Positions 1-8,387 of a DNA stretch of 62,304 nt are shown in pieces (the stretch's first letter is position 1; each line of letters begins with the position of its first letter). The notes below the pieces were generated by a model that was not told where the DNA came from, made no database searches, and was given only the letters and a program-made list of their open reading frames with translations. Source of the DNA: Desulfurobacteriaceae bacterium (GTDB lineage Bacteria > Aquificota > Aquificia > Desulfurobacteriales > Desulfurobacteriaceae); contig JALSNF010000006.1 in the NCBI GenBank assembly GCA_026987115.1, positions 1-62,304 of the forward strand. Direction: 5' to 3'. The translations under genes and the position numbers were made by a program.

Positions 1-792
1 GGGGCAAATGTGTCTGTATTCACACCAACGACAGTTTGCCTCTGAAGGGGAAGGGGTTAACTGGTCAAAGCTTTTATCCTTTAGCTCTCTCTCAACAAGG
101 TTTATGTGATAAAGGAGTTTCCCTTTAAAGGCTTGAAGTTCCCTTTTTGAGAATATTATCCTCTTTATGGTTCCGTACCTAACGTTGTGGACTTCTAAAG
201 CAAACCTTTTAAACTGGGGATACTTTACGCTTGCAAGGAGGGCATACCACCTTAACTGGGTCTTTATTTTGTTGTTAAATTCCCAACTCCTGCTGGTTTT
301 GTGGTCAACTATAAAGAGGGTTCCTTCCTTTTCAAAGAGGAAGTCAAGCTTTCCCCTCATAAAGACACTATCACAAGAATAGGGAACGAGGTTAAAAGAG
401 GAGTCAACGGCAAGCTCCATTTCAGAAGAAACAAGGGAGCTCCCCTTAGCCTTCCTAAGCTGAGCGTTTACAAACTTAATTATGTTAGGGAAGAACTCTT
501 CAACCTTCTTTAGGTCGGTTAAGGGCTCTTCTTCTTTAAACTTCTCTGCAAACAAAAAGAGGTGGTCCTTCCTTAAGGGAGCTCCCTCTTTAAATACCCT
601 GTTTAAAGCGTTTTCAAGGACAAAGTGAACGGCACTTCCTAAAACCAGAAAGTCTGCTTTACTTAAAGGCTCCAGTTTTTCAACATATCTAAAGAAGAAC
701 TCGTATTGGCACTTTTTGGCCTTCTGAACCTTTGAAAAGGACCAAGGACGGAGGTTTGAAATTTCTATAACGAGCCTTTCCCTATCTCCCAC
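1..792 (-). CDS. PD-(D/E)XK nuclease, Cas4/AddB-like with Fe-S cysteines (3' end cut by window)
   Basis: An open frame of 264 codons runs leftward off the window edge. The likely start is GTG at 792, seven bases after GAGGTG, which lies at the end of proS; TTG at 795 is an alternative. The protein reads as a RecB-family single-strand nuclease. It has an N-terminal PWSFSKVQKAKKC segment, an acidic residue in RGKLDF (about 150), the catalytic D-x-K of IVDHKTS (about 161-167) and the Q...Y motif QLRWY (about 179-183). Cys28 plus the C-terminal trio C254, C257 and C263 match the one-plus-three cysteine arrangement of the 4Fe-4S staple known in Cas4, AddB and Dna2. No cas or addA gene is visible in this window, so its partner is unknown. 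The family call is firm; the specific role (repair versus CRISPR adaptation) is open. Confidence 0.8.
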   Translation of the reverse strand, partial: MGDRERLVIEISNLRPWSFSKVQKAKKCQYEFFFRYVEKLEPLSKADFLVLGSAVHFVLENALNRVFKEGAPLRKDHLFLFAEKFKEEEPLTDLKKVEEFFPNIIKFVNAQLRKAKGSSLVSSEMELAVDSSFNLVPYSCDSVFMRGKLDFLFEKEGTLFIVDHKTSRSWEFNNKIKTQLRWYALLASVKYPQFKRFALEVHNVRYGTIKRIIFSKRELQAFKGKLLYHINLVERELKDKSFDQLTPSPSEANCRWCEYRHICP

Positions 793-796
793 CAAC

Positions 797-2503
797 TTAC
801 ACCTCTTTAAGGAGCTCCTTTACCTTCCCTAAAAGCTCAGATGCTCTAACTTCAAATCTCTCACCGCTCCTTCTAACTTTCACCTCAACAATTCCACCGG
901 GAGCTCCCTTGCCAACTATAACTTGTATGGGAATCCCTATTAGGTCTGCATCCTTAAACTTAAAGCCCGGACGGGCATTCCTGTCATCTATGAGAGTGTC
1001 TATCCCTTCTTCTTTAAGCTTACCGTAAATTTCCTCTGAAAGTGCCCTTATCTCTTCCTTTTTAACGTTTGTAGGAATTACTATAACTTCAAAGGGAGCT
1101 ATCTCAGAAGGCCAGATAATCCCGTTTTCGTCATAACGCTGCTCAACTGCAGCTGCCATTACTCTCGTTATACCTATGCCGTAGCAACCCATAACCATAG
1201 GCCTTTCTACACCTTCCTCGTCAACGAAGGTAGCCCCCATAGCCTCGCTGTACTTTGTTCCCAGCTTAAATATGTGGCCAACCTCTATTCCCCGCTTAAA
1301 CTCTAAGGGAGCTCCACACTCAGGGCAGGCTTCCCCTCCGGTAAACTCTGAAACGTCAACAAATTCCTTAACTTGAAAGTCCCTTCCCCAGTTTGCGTTT
1401 TTTAAGTGATAGTCCTTTTTACCTCCGCCGACAACGAAGTTGACCATAGGGATAAGGGAGTAGTCGGCGTAAAGGGGAACTTTAAGGCCCAAGGGAGAGA
1501 GAAAGCCTTTAGGCTGACCTGTAAGCTCTTCTATCTCCTCTTGGGTTGCAAGGCGGAGCTCTTTAACCTTAAGGACACTTTTAAGTTTAGTCTCCTCAAC
1601 CTCTCTATCTCCCCTTATTAAAAGGGCAAGGGGCTTGCCGTCAGCAATGTAAATTAGGAGCTTTGCTATGTTTTCCTTTGGAATCCCTAAAAACTCTGAA
1701 ACCTCTTCTATTCTCTTTACTCCTGGGGTATAAACCTCTTCAATCTCCTTAAATTCCTTTTCCCTACTTTCAGGTAAAGCAGGCCTTAACTGAGAGGCCT
1801 TTTCTGTGCTTGCAGAGTAGCCGCACTCTTTACAGTAAACGAGCTTACCTTCTCCAGTGTCTGCAAGGACCATAAACTCGTGGGAAAAGCTCCCTCCTAT
1901 CTCTCCCGTGTCTGCCAATACAGCCTTAAACTCAAGGCCGAGCCTTTTAAAAATTCGGCAGTAGGTCTCGTACATGTTCCAGTATTCCCTCTCTGCGTCT
2001 TCGTCCGTAGCGTGGAAGGAGTAAGCGTCCTTCATAATAAACTCCCTTGCCCTCATAAGGCCAAATCTGGGCCTTATCTCGTCCCTAAACTTCCTTCCTA
2101 TCTGGTAAAGGTTAAGGGGGAGCTCCTTGTAAGACTTAACCTCTCTCCTTACAAGGTCGGTTATTACCTCTTCAGCAGTGGGGCCTAAAGCGTAGTCCCT
2201 TTCGTGGCGGTCTTTAAACTTAATCATCTCTTTACCGTAAACGTTCCACCTGCCACTTTCCAGCCAGAGCTCTGAAGGGTGCATTATGGGGAGGATAACC
2301 TCCTGAGCTCCAGCCCTGTTCATCTCCTCCCTGACAACCTTCTCAATCTTTAAAATGACCTTAGTTCCAAGGGGAAGGATGTCGTAAAGTCCAGAGGCTA
2401 CTTTCCTTATAAACCCTCCCCTTATTAAGAGCTTGTGGCTCGGTATCTCTGCGTCTGCCGGGCTCTCTTTCTTAGTAGGAGCAAAGAGCCTTGAAAACCT
2501 CAT
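797..2503 (-). CDS. proS: prolyl-tRNA synthetase (bacterial type, with editing domain)
   Basis: Class II aminoacyl-tRNA synthetase that charges tRNA-Pro in the cytoplasm. The frame extends further upstream, but ATG at 2503 (MRFSRLF) is preceded by a strong GGAGG at the right spacing, giving 568 residues, the usual length for bacterial-type ProRS. Motif 2 is seen as RFGLMRAREF and motif 3 as GCYGIGITR. A large insertion of about 170 residues between them is the INS editing domain, which clears Ala-tRNA-Pro. The C-terminal anticodon-binding domain ends in KELLKEV. The stop codon lies directly before the nuclease gene on the same strand, so the two are probably co-transcribed. It is divergent from the glycosyltransferase at 2549. 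No key motif is missing. Confidence 0.97.
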   Translation of the reverse strand: MRFSRLFAPTKKESPADAEIPSHKLLIRGGFIRKVASGLYDILPLGTKVILKIEKVVREEMNRAGAQEVILPIMHPSELWLESGRWNVYGKEMIKFKDRHERDYALGPTAEEVITDLVRREVKSYKELPLNLYQIGRKFRDEIRPRFGLMRAREFIMKDAYSFHATDEDAEREYWNMYETYCRIFKRLGLEFKAVLADTGEIGGSFSHEFMVLADTGEGKLVYCKECGYSASTEKASQLRPALPESREKEFKEIEEVYTPGVKRIEEVSEFLGIPKENIAKLLIYIADGKPLALLIRGDREVEETKLKSVLKVKELRLATQEEIEELTGQPKGFLSPLGLKVPLYADYSLIPMVNFVVGGGKKDYHLKNANWGRDFQVKEFVDVSEFTGGEACPECGAPLEFKRGIEVGHIFKLGTKYSEAMGATFVDEEGVERPMVMGCYGIGITRVMAAAVEQRYDENGIIWPSEIAPFEVIVIPTNVKKEEIRALSEEIYGKLKEEGIDTLIDDRNARPGFKFKDADLIGIPIQVIVGKGAPGGIVEVKVRRSGERFEVRASELLGKVKELLKEV

Positions 2504-2548
2504 AACTCCTCCGTTAAATTTCTGTAATCTCAAATTTAAGGGTGAGAG

Positions 2549-3613
2549 GTGAAAATTCTACACGCTGACCTTCAAAGGGGCTGGAGAGGAGGAGAGCAAC
2601 AGCTCCTTTACTTGGCAGAAGGCCTTAAAAGAAAAGGGATTAAGGTATGCGTTGCCTGCATAAAGGAAGAGGAGCTCTTTAAAAGGTGCAAAGAGAAAGG
2701 AATAGAGGTTTTGCCCCTAAAGGGAAACAGGAGCTCTGACCTTTTAAGGCTCGGCTACTTTGGGAAAAAATTTGACCTCCTTCACGCCCACTGCTCAAAG
2801 AGCCACCTTGTAGCCGCCCTTTCTAAAAAGTTCCACGGAAAACCGGTGGTTTACACAAGGAGAGTTGACTACACTCCAAAAAAAGACCCGATAACGGCTC
2901 TAAAGTACAAGCTAACAGACAGGCTAGTGGCAATTTCTGAGGCAGTTAAAGAAGTCCTTGAAAGAACCTTTAAGGGAGTTAAGGTATGGGTAATACCTTC
3001 AGCCGTTAACTTAAGGGAGATTGAAAACAGTTTAGACCTTAAAAAGGTAAAACAGATAAGAAAAGAGCTTAAGGGAAACCCGTTAATAGGCTCCCTTGCA
3101 GCCTTAACTGAACAAAAGGACATACCTAACCTGATAAGAGCTTCAAGGTTTGTAAAGGAAAGATTAAAGGAAGCAGAGTTTGTAGTTTTCGGAAAAGGTA
3201 AACTTAAGGAAAAACTTTTAAGGCTAATTGAAGAGGAAGGGGTCAAAGACTTCTTTAAGCTTTACGGTTTCGTTAAAGACGTTCCAAACTACACTAAAGC
3301 CTTAGACCTTTTCGTTTTACCCTCTAAAAACGAGGGACTAGGGAGCTCCATCTTAATAGCAATGGCCTTAAAAGTCCCTGTAGTTGCAACGGACGTTGGA
3401 GGAGTAAGGGAAGCCGTGATAGACGGGAAAACGGGGATTTTGGTCCCTCCCTCAAACCCAAAAGCCCTTGGGGAGGCTATCTTAAAGCTGACAACGGAAA
3501 AAGGCCTAAAGGAGTCCTTAACGGAAGAGGCCTATAAATTGGTCTCTGAGAAGTTCTCAGTTGAGTCAATGGTAAACTCCTACATGGAAGTATATAGGGA
3601 GGTTTTAAAGTAG
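2549..3613 (+). CDS. GT4-family glycosyltransferase
   Basis: A 354-residue GT-B fold glycosyltransferase of family 1/GT4, probably acting on lipid-linked or surface glycans at the inner membrane face; donor and acceptor cannot be read from sequence. The N-terminus has GGEQQLL, typical of the acceptor domain. The C-terminal Rossmann domain has GSLAALTEQKD and the donor site PSKNEGLGSSILIAMA. In the usual E-x7-E motif the first Glu is present, but the second position is Ile, an oddity that may affect the mechanism. The start is GTG at 2549 after GGGTGAGAG. The stop shares a base with the GTG start of dnaA, so the gene lies immediately upstream of and is probably co-transcribed with dnaA. Confidence 0.85.
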   Translation: MKILHADLQRGWRGGEQQLLYLAEGLKRKGIKVCVACIKEEELFKRCKEKGIEVLPLKGNRSSDLLRLGYFGKKFDLLHAHCSKSHLVAALSKKFHGKPVVYTRRVDYTPKKDPITALKYKLTDRLVAISEAVKEVLERTFKGVKVWVIPSAVNLREIENSLDLKKVKQIRKELKGNPLIGSLAALTEQKDIPNLIRASRFVKERLKEAEFVVFGKGKLKEKLLRLIEEEGVKDFFKLYGFVKDVPNYTKALDLFVLPSKNEGLGSSILIAMALKVPVVATDVGGVREAVIDGKTGILVPPSNPKALGEAILKLTTEKGLKESLTEEAYKLVSEKFSVESMVNSYMEVYREVLK

Positions 3614-5022
3614 TGGACAAGGGGTGGAGCTCCTTCTTAAAGAGCGTAAAAAGGAGGGTAAAGCCTACCCTCTTTAAAATGGCCTTTAAAGACATGGAGC
3701 TAGTTTCCCTTCAAGGGGAAAAGTTAACTTTAAAGGTTAAAGACAAGGTAGTAAAAGACCTAATACTAAAAAACCACCTTAAAACCTTAAAGGAGGCTGC
3801 AAAGGAAGCCTACAAAAGGGAGCTCCAAATTGAAGTAGTAGCAAAGGAGGAAAAAGCCCCTAAACAGCTTGAACTGGGACTTTTTAAAACAGAAAGCAGA
3901 GAAAGAAAAGAGATAGAGTCAAACCTAAACCCCAAGTACACCTTTGAAAGCTTCGTCGTAGGAGCCAGCAATCAGTTTGCCCACGCTGCAGCAAGGGCGG
4001 TAGCTGAAAACCCGGGAAAGGCTTACAACCCCCTCTTCATATACGGGGGAGTGGGACTCGGAAAAACACACCTAATGCAAGCAATAGGAAATTACATAAA
4101 GGAGAAAGACCCTTCAAAGAGGGTAATTTACATAACCACCGAAACCTTCATGAACCAGCTAATAGAAGCCCTAAAAAGCGACAACATAGCTTCTTTCAGG
4201 GAAAAGTATCGGAGCATAGACGTTCTCCTCATTGACGACATACAGTTTATAGGGGGAAAAGAGAGAACCCAGATAGAGTTTTTCCACACATTTAACGCTC
4301 TTTACGACTCTGGGAAACAAGTTGTCCTAACAAGCGACAGGCCACCAAAGGACATTCCTACCTTAACAGAGAGGCTAAGAAGCCGTTTTGAGTGGGGACT
4401 AATTGCAGACATTCAACCTCCAGACTTTGAAACGAGAGTGGCAATACTTAAGAGGAAGGCTGAGATTGAGAAAATAGAGGTAAGCGACAGCGTAATTAAG
4501 CTCATTGCAACGATAATAAAGTCAAACATAAGACAGCTTGAGGGAGCTCTCATAAAGCTAAAGGCGAAGGCCACCTTGGAAGGGAAACCTATAACCGAAA
4601 AACTGGTTAGGGAGCTCTTTTTAGAGGAAGAGAAAACAAAGGAAAAGAGGGAAAAAGCCCTTAAAGAGGTGTCAGTGAAGATTATAAAAGAAACTGTATG
4701 TAGTCAATTTGGGGTAGAGGTTGAGCTTTTAGACAGTCCTATAAGGAAGAAGAAGGTTGCACTTGCAAGGCAGATAGCCATGTACCTAACTAAGAAGATA
4801 GGCAACTACCCTTACACACAAATAGCTTCTTTCTTCAACAGGGACGACCACACTACAGTTATTCACGCGGTAAAGAAGGTAGAAGAGCTCTTAAAGAAGG
4901 ACGAGAAGCTCTCTTCCCTCGTAGAAGAGATTGAACTTAAGGTTAGGGAGTCCCTTGAGAACTCATCTAAACTTATCCACACCAATGTGGATAACTATGT
5001 GGATAACTATGTGGATAATTAA
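3613..5022 (+). CDS. dnaA: chromosomal replication initiator DnaA
   Basis: 469-residue initiator ATPase that binds DnaA boxes and opens oriC. Domain I is short (about 1-80). The AAA+ domain carries Walker A GGVGLGKTH (about 145-153), Walker B LLIDDIQF and the initiator-specific region. Domain IV has the DnaA signature NRDDHTTVIHAV, which contacts the box. The start is GTG at 3613, sharing G with the previous TAG stop. The last 15 or so residues are a low-complexity tail with three VDN units. This tail lies past the end of the normal domain IV and is encoded by DnaA boxes, so it is a by-product of origin DNA inside the coding sequence rather than a conserved domain. dnaN follows across the origin. 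Confidence 0.98.
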   Translation: MDKGWSSFLKSVKRRVKPTLFKMAFKDMELVSLQGEKLTLKVKDKVVKDLILKNHLKTLKEAAKEAYKRELQIEVVAKEEKAPKQLELGLFKTESRERKEIESNLNPKYTFESFVVGASNQFAHAAARAVAENPGKAYNPLFIYGGVGLGKTHLMQAIGNYIKEKDPSKRVIYITTETFMNQLIEALKSDNIASFREKYRSIDVLLIDDIQFIGGKERTQIEFFHTFNALYDSGKQVVLTSDRPPKDIPTLTERLRSRFEWGLIADIQPPDFETRVAILKRKAEIEKIEVSDSVIKLIATIIKSNIRQLEGALIKLKAKATLEGKPITEKLVRELFLEEEKTKEKREKALKEVSVKIIKETVCSQFGVEVELLDSPIRKKKVALARQIAMYLTKKIGNYPYTQIASFFNRDDHTTVIHAVKKVEELLKKDEKLSSLVEEIELKVRESLENSSKLIHTNVDNYVDNYVDN

Positions 5023-5290
5023 AATTGTGGATAACTTTGTGGATAACTTAAGGGAGCTCCTAGGTAAGTTATCCACATTAAAAAGTTATCCACACCACTT
5101 ATCCACAGAAAATAGGCCAAGTTATCCACATATGTGGATAACTTTTTCTGCTAAACCTCTTCTGCTTCAAAGGTTTTTAAAGACAGTGCACTTTTTTTGT
5201 GCACTCTTAATTATTATTATTTATACTATATACTCTAGATATTACTGTAGATATATATAAGTAAGAAAGAAATAGAAAAAATAAAAATTA
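4973..5290. other. oriC: oriC: 11 DnaA boxes plus AT-rich unwinding region
   Basis: Eleven exact copies of TTATCCACA or its complement lie within 169 bases. TTATCCACA is at 4973, 5069, 5086, 5099 and 5122; TGTGGATAA is at 4986, 4998, 5010, 5026, 5038 and 5133. The five same-strand boxes from 4986 to 5046 are spaced 12, 12, 16 and 12 bases; the next four face the other way, and the last two form a near back-to-back pair. Four boxes lie inside the dnaA reading frame. From about 5205 to 5290 the sequence is almost pure A+T and is the natural DNA unwinding element before dnaN. Location between dnaA and dnaN matches known bacterial origins. Confidence 0.93.
5185..5205. repeat. perfect inverted repeat with a seven-T loop next to oriC
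   Basis: AGTGCAC, seven T, then GTGCACT: a perfect 7-bp stem lying between the DnaA-box cluster and the AT-rich region. It is not followed by a clear T tract on the plus strand, so it is not a classic terminator. It could be a protein-binding palindrome or a boundary of the unwinding element. Function is unknown. Confidence 0.55.
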
Positions 5291-5304
5291 GGAGGTCAAG
5301 CAAA

Positions 5305-6390
5305 ATGAAATTAAAAATAGGCAAGGTTAAAATCCGCGACGCTGTGAAAACTGCGGCCTCGGCAGCTGATAAGAAAGGTGCTATACCCATACTTTCAAAT
5401 ATCCTCTTAGAAGCGGGAGATGGCGTTTTAAGGCTTACTGCTACAAACCTTGAGATAGGCGTTTCCACTTTAGTTGACTGTCAAGTTGAAGAGGAGGGAA
5501 AGGCTACGGTAAACGCCGTTAGGGCTTCTAAACTCTTCTCTTCCATTACTGGAGAAGAGGTTGAGCTTGAAGCAGACGGTAGTAAGCTTTTGGTTAAGTC
5601 TGCAAACTCAAGGTTTTCCCTTTCTACCTTACCTGTTGAAGAGTTCCCAGAGTTGGAGCTCCCGGAGGACTTTTCTATAAAACTCCCTTCAGAAGAGGTT
5701 GACAAGGCACTTAAAAAGGTCTCTTACGCTGCGGGAAAAGACGAGGCTAGGTTTATACTCACCGGGGTTCTCTTCCGCTCCTTTGGAGACCGCCTTCACG
5801 CAGTAGCCACTGACGGCCACAGATTGGCCCTGTATGAGGTTTTTGTTGAATCTGAACCCTGGAGTGCCATAATACCGAAAAAGTCCCTTAGCGAGCTTAA
5901 AAAGCTCCTCAGAGAGGGCGATACGGTAGAGATTGCCCAGAGGTACAGCAAAATCTACTTTAAGGTTGCAGATACGGTTATGTGGAGCTCCCTCATAGAG
6001 GGAGATTACCCGGACTACACTAAAGTAATCCCTGAGGACAACTCTAAAGAGGTAGTTGCAGACAGGCAGGAGCTCCTTTCTGCCTTGAAAGAGGTTTCAG
6101 TTATATTTGACAAGGAAGAAGTTATGGCAGTAATATTTGAACTTAACGAGGGCAACCTTAAGCTCTCTGCAAGGAAGACTGAAGGGGAAGAGGCGGAGGT
6201 AGTAATCCCCGTTGACTACTCTGGAGAGCCCTTTAAGATAGGCTTTAACATAGTTCACATGATTGAGTCTATAAGTTCCTTTGAAGGGGACACCGTTAGC
6301 CTGAAAATGGAAGAGCCTACCTTGCCGGTTCTTATAACCTCTGAAGGAGACCCCCAACTTAAAAACGTAATAATGCCCATGAAGGTCTAA
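5305..6390 (+). CDS. dnaN: DNA polymerase III beta subunit (sliding clamp)
   Basis: 361-residue processivity clamp. The protein has the three repeated clamp folds of the family and normal length. The N-terminal clamp shows AIPILSNILLEA and TNLEIGVST; the middle domain carries the ATDGHRLALYE stretch; the C-terminus ends in the conserved VIMPMKV, part of the partner-binding groove in known clamps. The ATG at 5305 is preceded by TTAGGAGG. It lies just downstream of oriC, as in many bacteria, and its TAA stop overlaps the ATG of pgsA, so dnaN, pgsA, plsY and the prenyl synthase form one operon. Confidence 0.98.
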   Translation: MKLKIGKVKIRDAVKTAASAADKKGAIPILSNILLEAGDGVLRLTATNLEIGVSTLVDCQVEEEGKATVNAVRASKLFSSITGEEVELEADGSKLLVKSANSRFSLSTLPVEEFPELELPEDFSIKLPSEEVDKALKKVSYAAGKDEARFILTGVLFRSFGDRLHAVATDGHRLALYEVFVESEPWSAIIPKKSLSELKKLLREGDTVEIAQRYSKIYFKVADTVMWSSLIEGDYPDYTKVIPEDNSKEVVADRQELLSALKEVSVIFDKEEVMAVIFELNEGNLKLSARKTEGEEAEVVIPVDYSGEPFKIGFNIVHMIESISSFEGDTVSLKMEEPTLPVLITSEGDPQLKNVIMPMKV

Positions 6391-6911
6391 TGGGTAGAGT
6401 TAAGAGCCTTCCAAACTTCCTTACCCTTTTAAGGGTTCTCCTCATTCCCTTTATAGTTTTTGCCGTAGTTTTGGGGCACTTTAAGTGGGCCTTTTTCCTC
6501 TTTGCCCTGTGCTCTTTAACGGACTTTTTAGACGGCTACATTGCAAGGAAGAGGAATTCAATAACGAGCTTAGGGATTCTTTTAGACCCCGTAGCCGATA
6601 AGCTTTTGACTTCCTCAACTTTAATTTCCTTAGCTTACGTAAAGGCCTGCGACCTCTTTTCTGTTCTAGTTATAGTTGGAAGGGAAGAGGCCATAACGGG
6701 AATGAGAGCGATAGCTGCAAGTAGAGGGACGGTTATACCTGCTTCAAAGGGAGGGAAGTTAAAAACCTTCCTTATAATGGTATCTATATCTTTAATACTC
6801 CTTGGCTTTAAAAGGGAAGGAGAAGCTCTCCTTGTTGTTTCGGCCTTCGTTGCCCTTTATACCGGTTTTGTCTATTTTTACAACTTCTTTAAAGAGCTTA
6901 GGGAGATTTAG
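6390..6911 (+). CDS. pgsA: CDP-diacylglycerol-glycerol-3-phosphate 3-phosphatidyltransferase
   Basis: 173-residue integral membrane enzyme that makes phosphatidylglycerol phosphate from CDP-diacylglycerol and glycerol 3-phosphate. The CDP-alcohol phosphotransferase signature D-G-x2-A-R-x8-G-x3-D-x3-D is complete (starting at DGYIAR, about residue 50). Four to five hydrophobic helices are visible. It overlaps the dnaN stop by one base (TAATG) and is followed two bases later by plsY, another phospholipid gene. The family includes cardiolipin and phosphatidylserine synthases; length and sequence favour PgsA. Confidence 0.92.
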   Translation: MGRVKSLPNFLTLLRVLLIPFIVFAVVLGHFKWAFFLFALCSLTDFLDGYIARKRNSITSLGILLDPVADKLLTSSTLISLAYVKACDLFSVLVIVGREEAITGMRAIAASRGTVIPASKGGKLKTFLIMVSISLILLGFKREGEALLVVSAFVALYTGFVYFYNFFKELREI

Positions 6912-6913
6912 GT

Positions 6914-7492
6914 ATGGCTTACCTTCTCCTTCTTCTCTCGTTTTTATTAGGTTCCGTTCCTTTTGGATACCTCATAGGTAAGTTAAAGGGAGTTGACGTT
7001 AGAAGTTATGGAAGCGGAAACATAGGTGCTACTAACGTTTCTAGGGTTTTAGGTAAGAAGTGGGGGCTTTGCGTTCTATTCCTTGACGCTTTAAAAGGAG
7101 CCCTTGCAGTTTCCCTTGTTAAAGAATTTTCCCTTCCTCAAGAGTTTCAAGTTGCAGCTGGAGTTCTTGCCGTGGCTGGCCATTGCTTTTCCCCTTGGCT
7201 CAAGTTTAAGGGGGGTAAGGGAGTTGCAACTGCTCTTGGAGCTTTCCTTGTAATATCTCCGAAAATTACTTTACTTTCCCTTATCATCTTCCTTGCCGTC
7301 TTTTTCTCTACAAGGTACGTTTCCCTCTCTTCAATAACTGCGGCTATTTCTTACCCGATTTTGTTTAAGTTAATTGAAAAACCCTCTTCTTACTCTTTTA
7401 TCCTCGTTTCTTTGGGAGCTCTCTTGATAGTCTTTAAGCACCGTTCAAACATTGAAAGGCTTTTAAAAGGAGAAGAAAAGAAGTTCTTTTAG
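6914..7492 (+). CDS. plsY: acyl-phosphate:glycerol-3-phosphate acyltransferase PlsY
   Basis: 192-residue polytopic membrane acyltransferase that puts the first acyl chain on glycerol 3-phosphate, using acyl phosphate. Family motifs are visible: GSVPFGYLIG at the N-terminus, GSGNIGATNV (motif 1), GHCFSPWLKFKGGKGVAT (motif 2) and a C-terminal KHRSNIERLLKGEE (motif 3). Length and the multi-helix pattern are normal. The gene follows pgsA by two bases, so the two phospholipid steps are co-expressed with dnaN. Confidence 0.96.
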   Translation: MAYLLLLLSFLLGSVPFGYLIGKLKGVDVRSYGSGNIGATNVSRVLGKKWGLCVLFLDALKGALAVSLVKEFSLPQEFQVAAGVLAVAGHCFSPWLKFKGGKGVATALGAFLVISPKITLLSLIIFLAVFFSTRYVSLSSITAAISYPILFKLIEKPSSYSFILVSLGALLIVFKHRSNIERLLKGEEKKFF

Positions 7493-7502
7493 GAGTTTAA
7501 AA

Positions 7503-8387
7503 ATGGACATTAGGGAGTACTTAAGGGAGAAAAAGGAGTTTATAGACAGAGAACTCTTAAAGTTCCTTCCTCGGGAGCCAGAATACGGAAAAAAGCTATA
7601 CCAAGCTGTTAAGTACTCTTTAACCGTTGGAGGTAAAAGATTAAGGCCTATTCTCTGTATTACTGCCTGTCAAGTTGTAGGAGGAGACCCTTTAAGTGCA
7701 ACTACTCCAGCTTGCGCTTTAGAGATGATACACACCTACTCTTTAGTTCACGACGACCTTCCGGCTATGGATAACGACACTTTAAGGAGGGGACACCCTA
7801 CCACTTGGGTTAAGTTTGGAGAAGCTACCGCCGTTCTCGCCGGAGATGCCCTTTTAAACAGGGCTTTTGAAATCCTTGCCGATTGGAACTTTGACTGTGA
7901 AAGGAAGGTTAAAGTAATTTCTGAGATATCAAAGGCCTCTGGAATGTTGGGGATGGTTTTAGGTCAGCAGTGCGACTTAGATGCAGAGGGAAGGAAGGAT
8001 GTTTCTTTAAAAGAGCTCCTTTTTATCCACAGGCACAAAACAGGCAGGCTCATTACAGCTTCTTTAGTTAGCGGGGGAATTACCGGAGGGGGAAGTAAAG
8101 AGGAGATAGAGGCTTTAAGGAGGTTTGGAGACTCAGTAGGTCTTGCCTTTCAGATAATTGACGATGTCCTTGACGTGGTTGGGGAGGAGGAAAAACTAGG
8201 TAAAAACGTAGGTTCAGACGCTCAAAAGGGAAAGATAACCTTTGTTAGCTTTTTCGGAGTTGAAGGGGCGAGGAAAAGGGCAGAAGAGGAAGTTAATAAA
8301 GCTATTGAGAGTTTAAAGGTCTTCCCTAAAAAAGAGAGGATTTACCTTGAAGAGATTGCAAGGTTTATAGTGGAAAGGGAATACTAA
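7503..8387 (+). CDS. ispA: short-chain polyprenyl diphosphate synthase (FPP/GGPP synthase)
   Basis: 294-residue trans-prenyltransferase that condenses isopentenyl diphosphate units. The first Asp-rich motif is DDLPAMDND and the second is DDVLD within FQIIDDVLDVVG. The GGKRLRP diphosphate-binding segment is present. The insertion DDLPAMDND (with the two residues PA) is typical of the bacterial FPP/GGPP group. Product chain length cannot be fixed from sequence. It is the last gene of the dnaN operon and meets dnaB head-on with a 4-base overlap of their stops. A second isoprenoid gene, dxs, lies at the far end of the window. Confidence 0.9.
   Translation: MDIREYLREKKEFIDRELLKFLPREPEYGKKLYQAVKYSLTVGGKRLRPILCITACQVVGGDPLSATTPACALEMIHTYSLVHDDLPAMDNDTLRRGHPTTWVKFGEATAVLAGDALLNRAFEILADWNFDCERKVKVISEISKASGMLGMVLGQQCDLDAEGRKDVSLKELLFIHRHKTGRLITASLVSGGITGGGSKEEIEALRRFGDSVGLAFQIIDDVLDVVGEEEKLGKNVGSDAQKGKITFVSFFGVEGARKRAEEEVNKAIESLKVFPKKERIYLEEIARFIVEREY

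Noticed and set aside
797-2533. Start of proS at 2533
   Set aside because: GGAGG is properly placed only for the ATG at 2503, and the extra ten residues do not match the family N-terminus.
4931-5260. A 109-residue frame in the origin with repeated Met-Trp-Ile-Thr units
   Set aside because: The repeat is only the DnaA-box DNA read in another frame; no ribosome-binding site and no family similarity.
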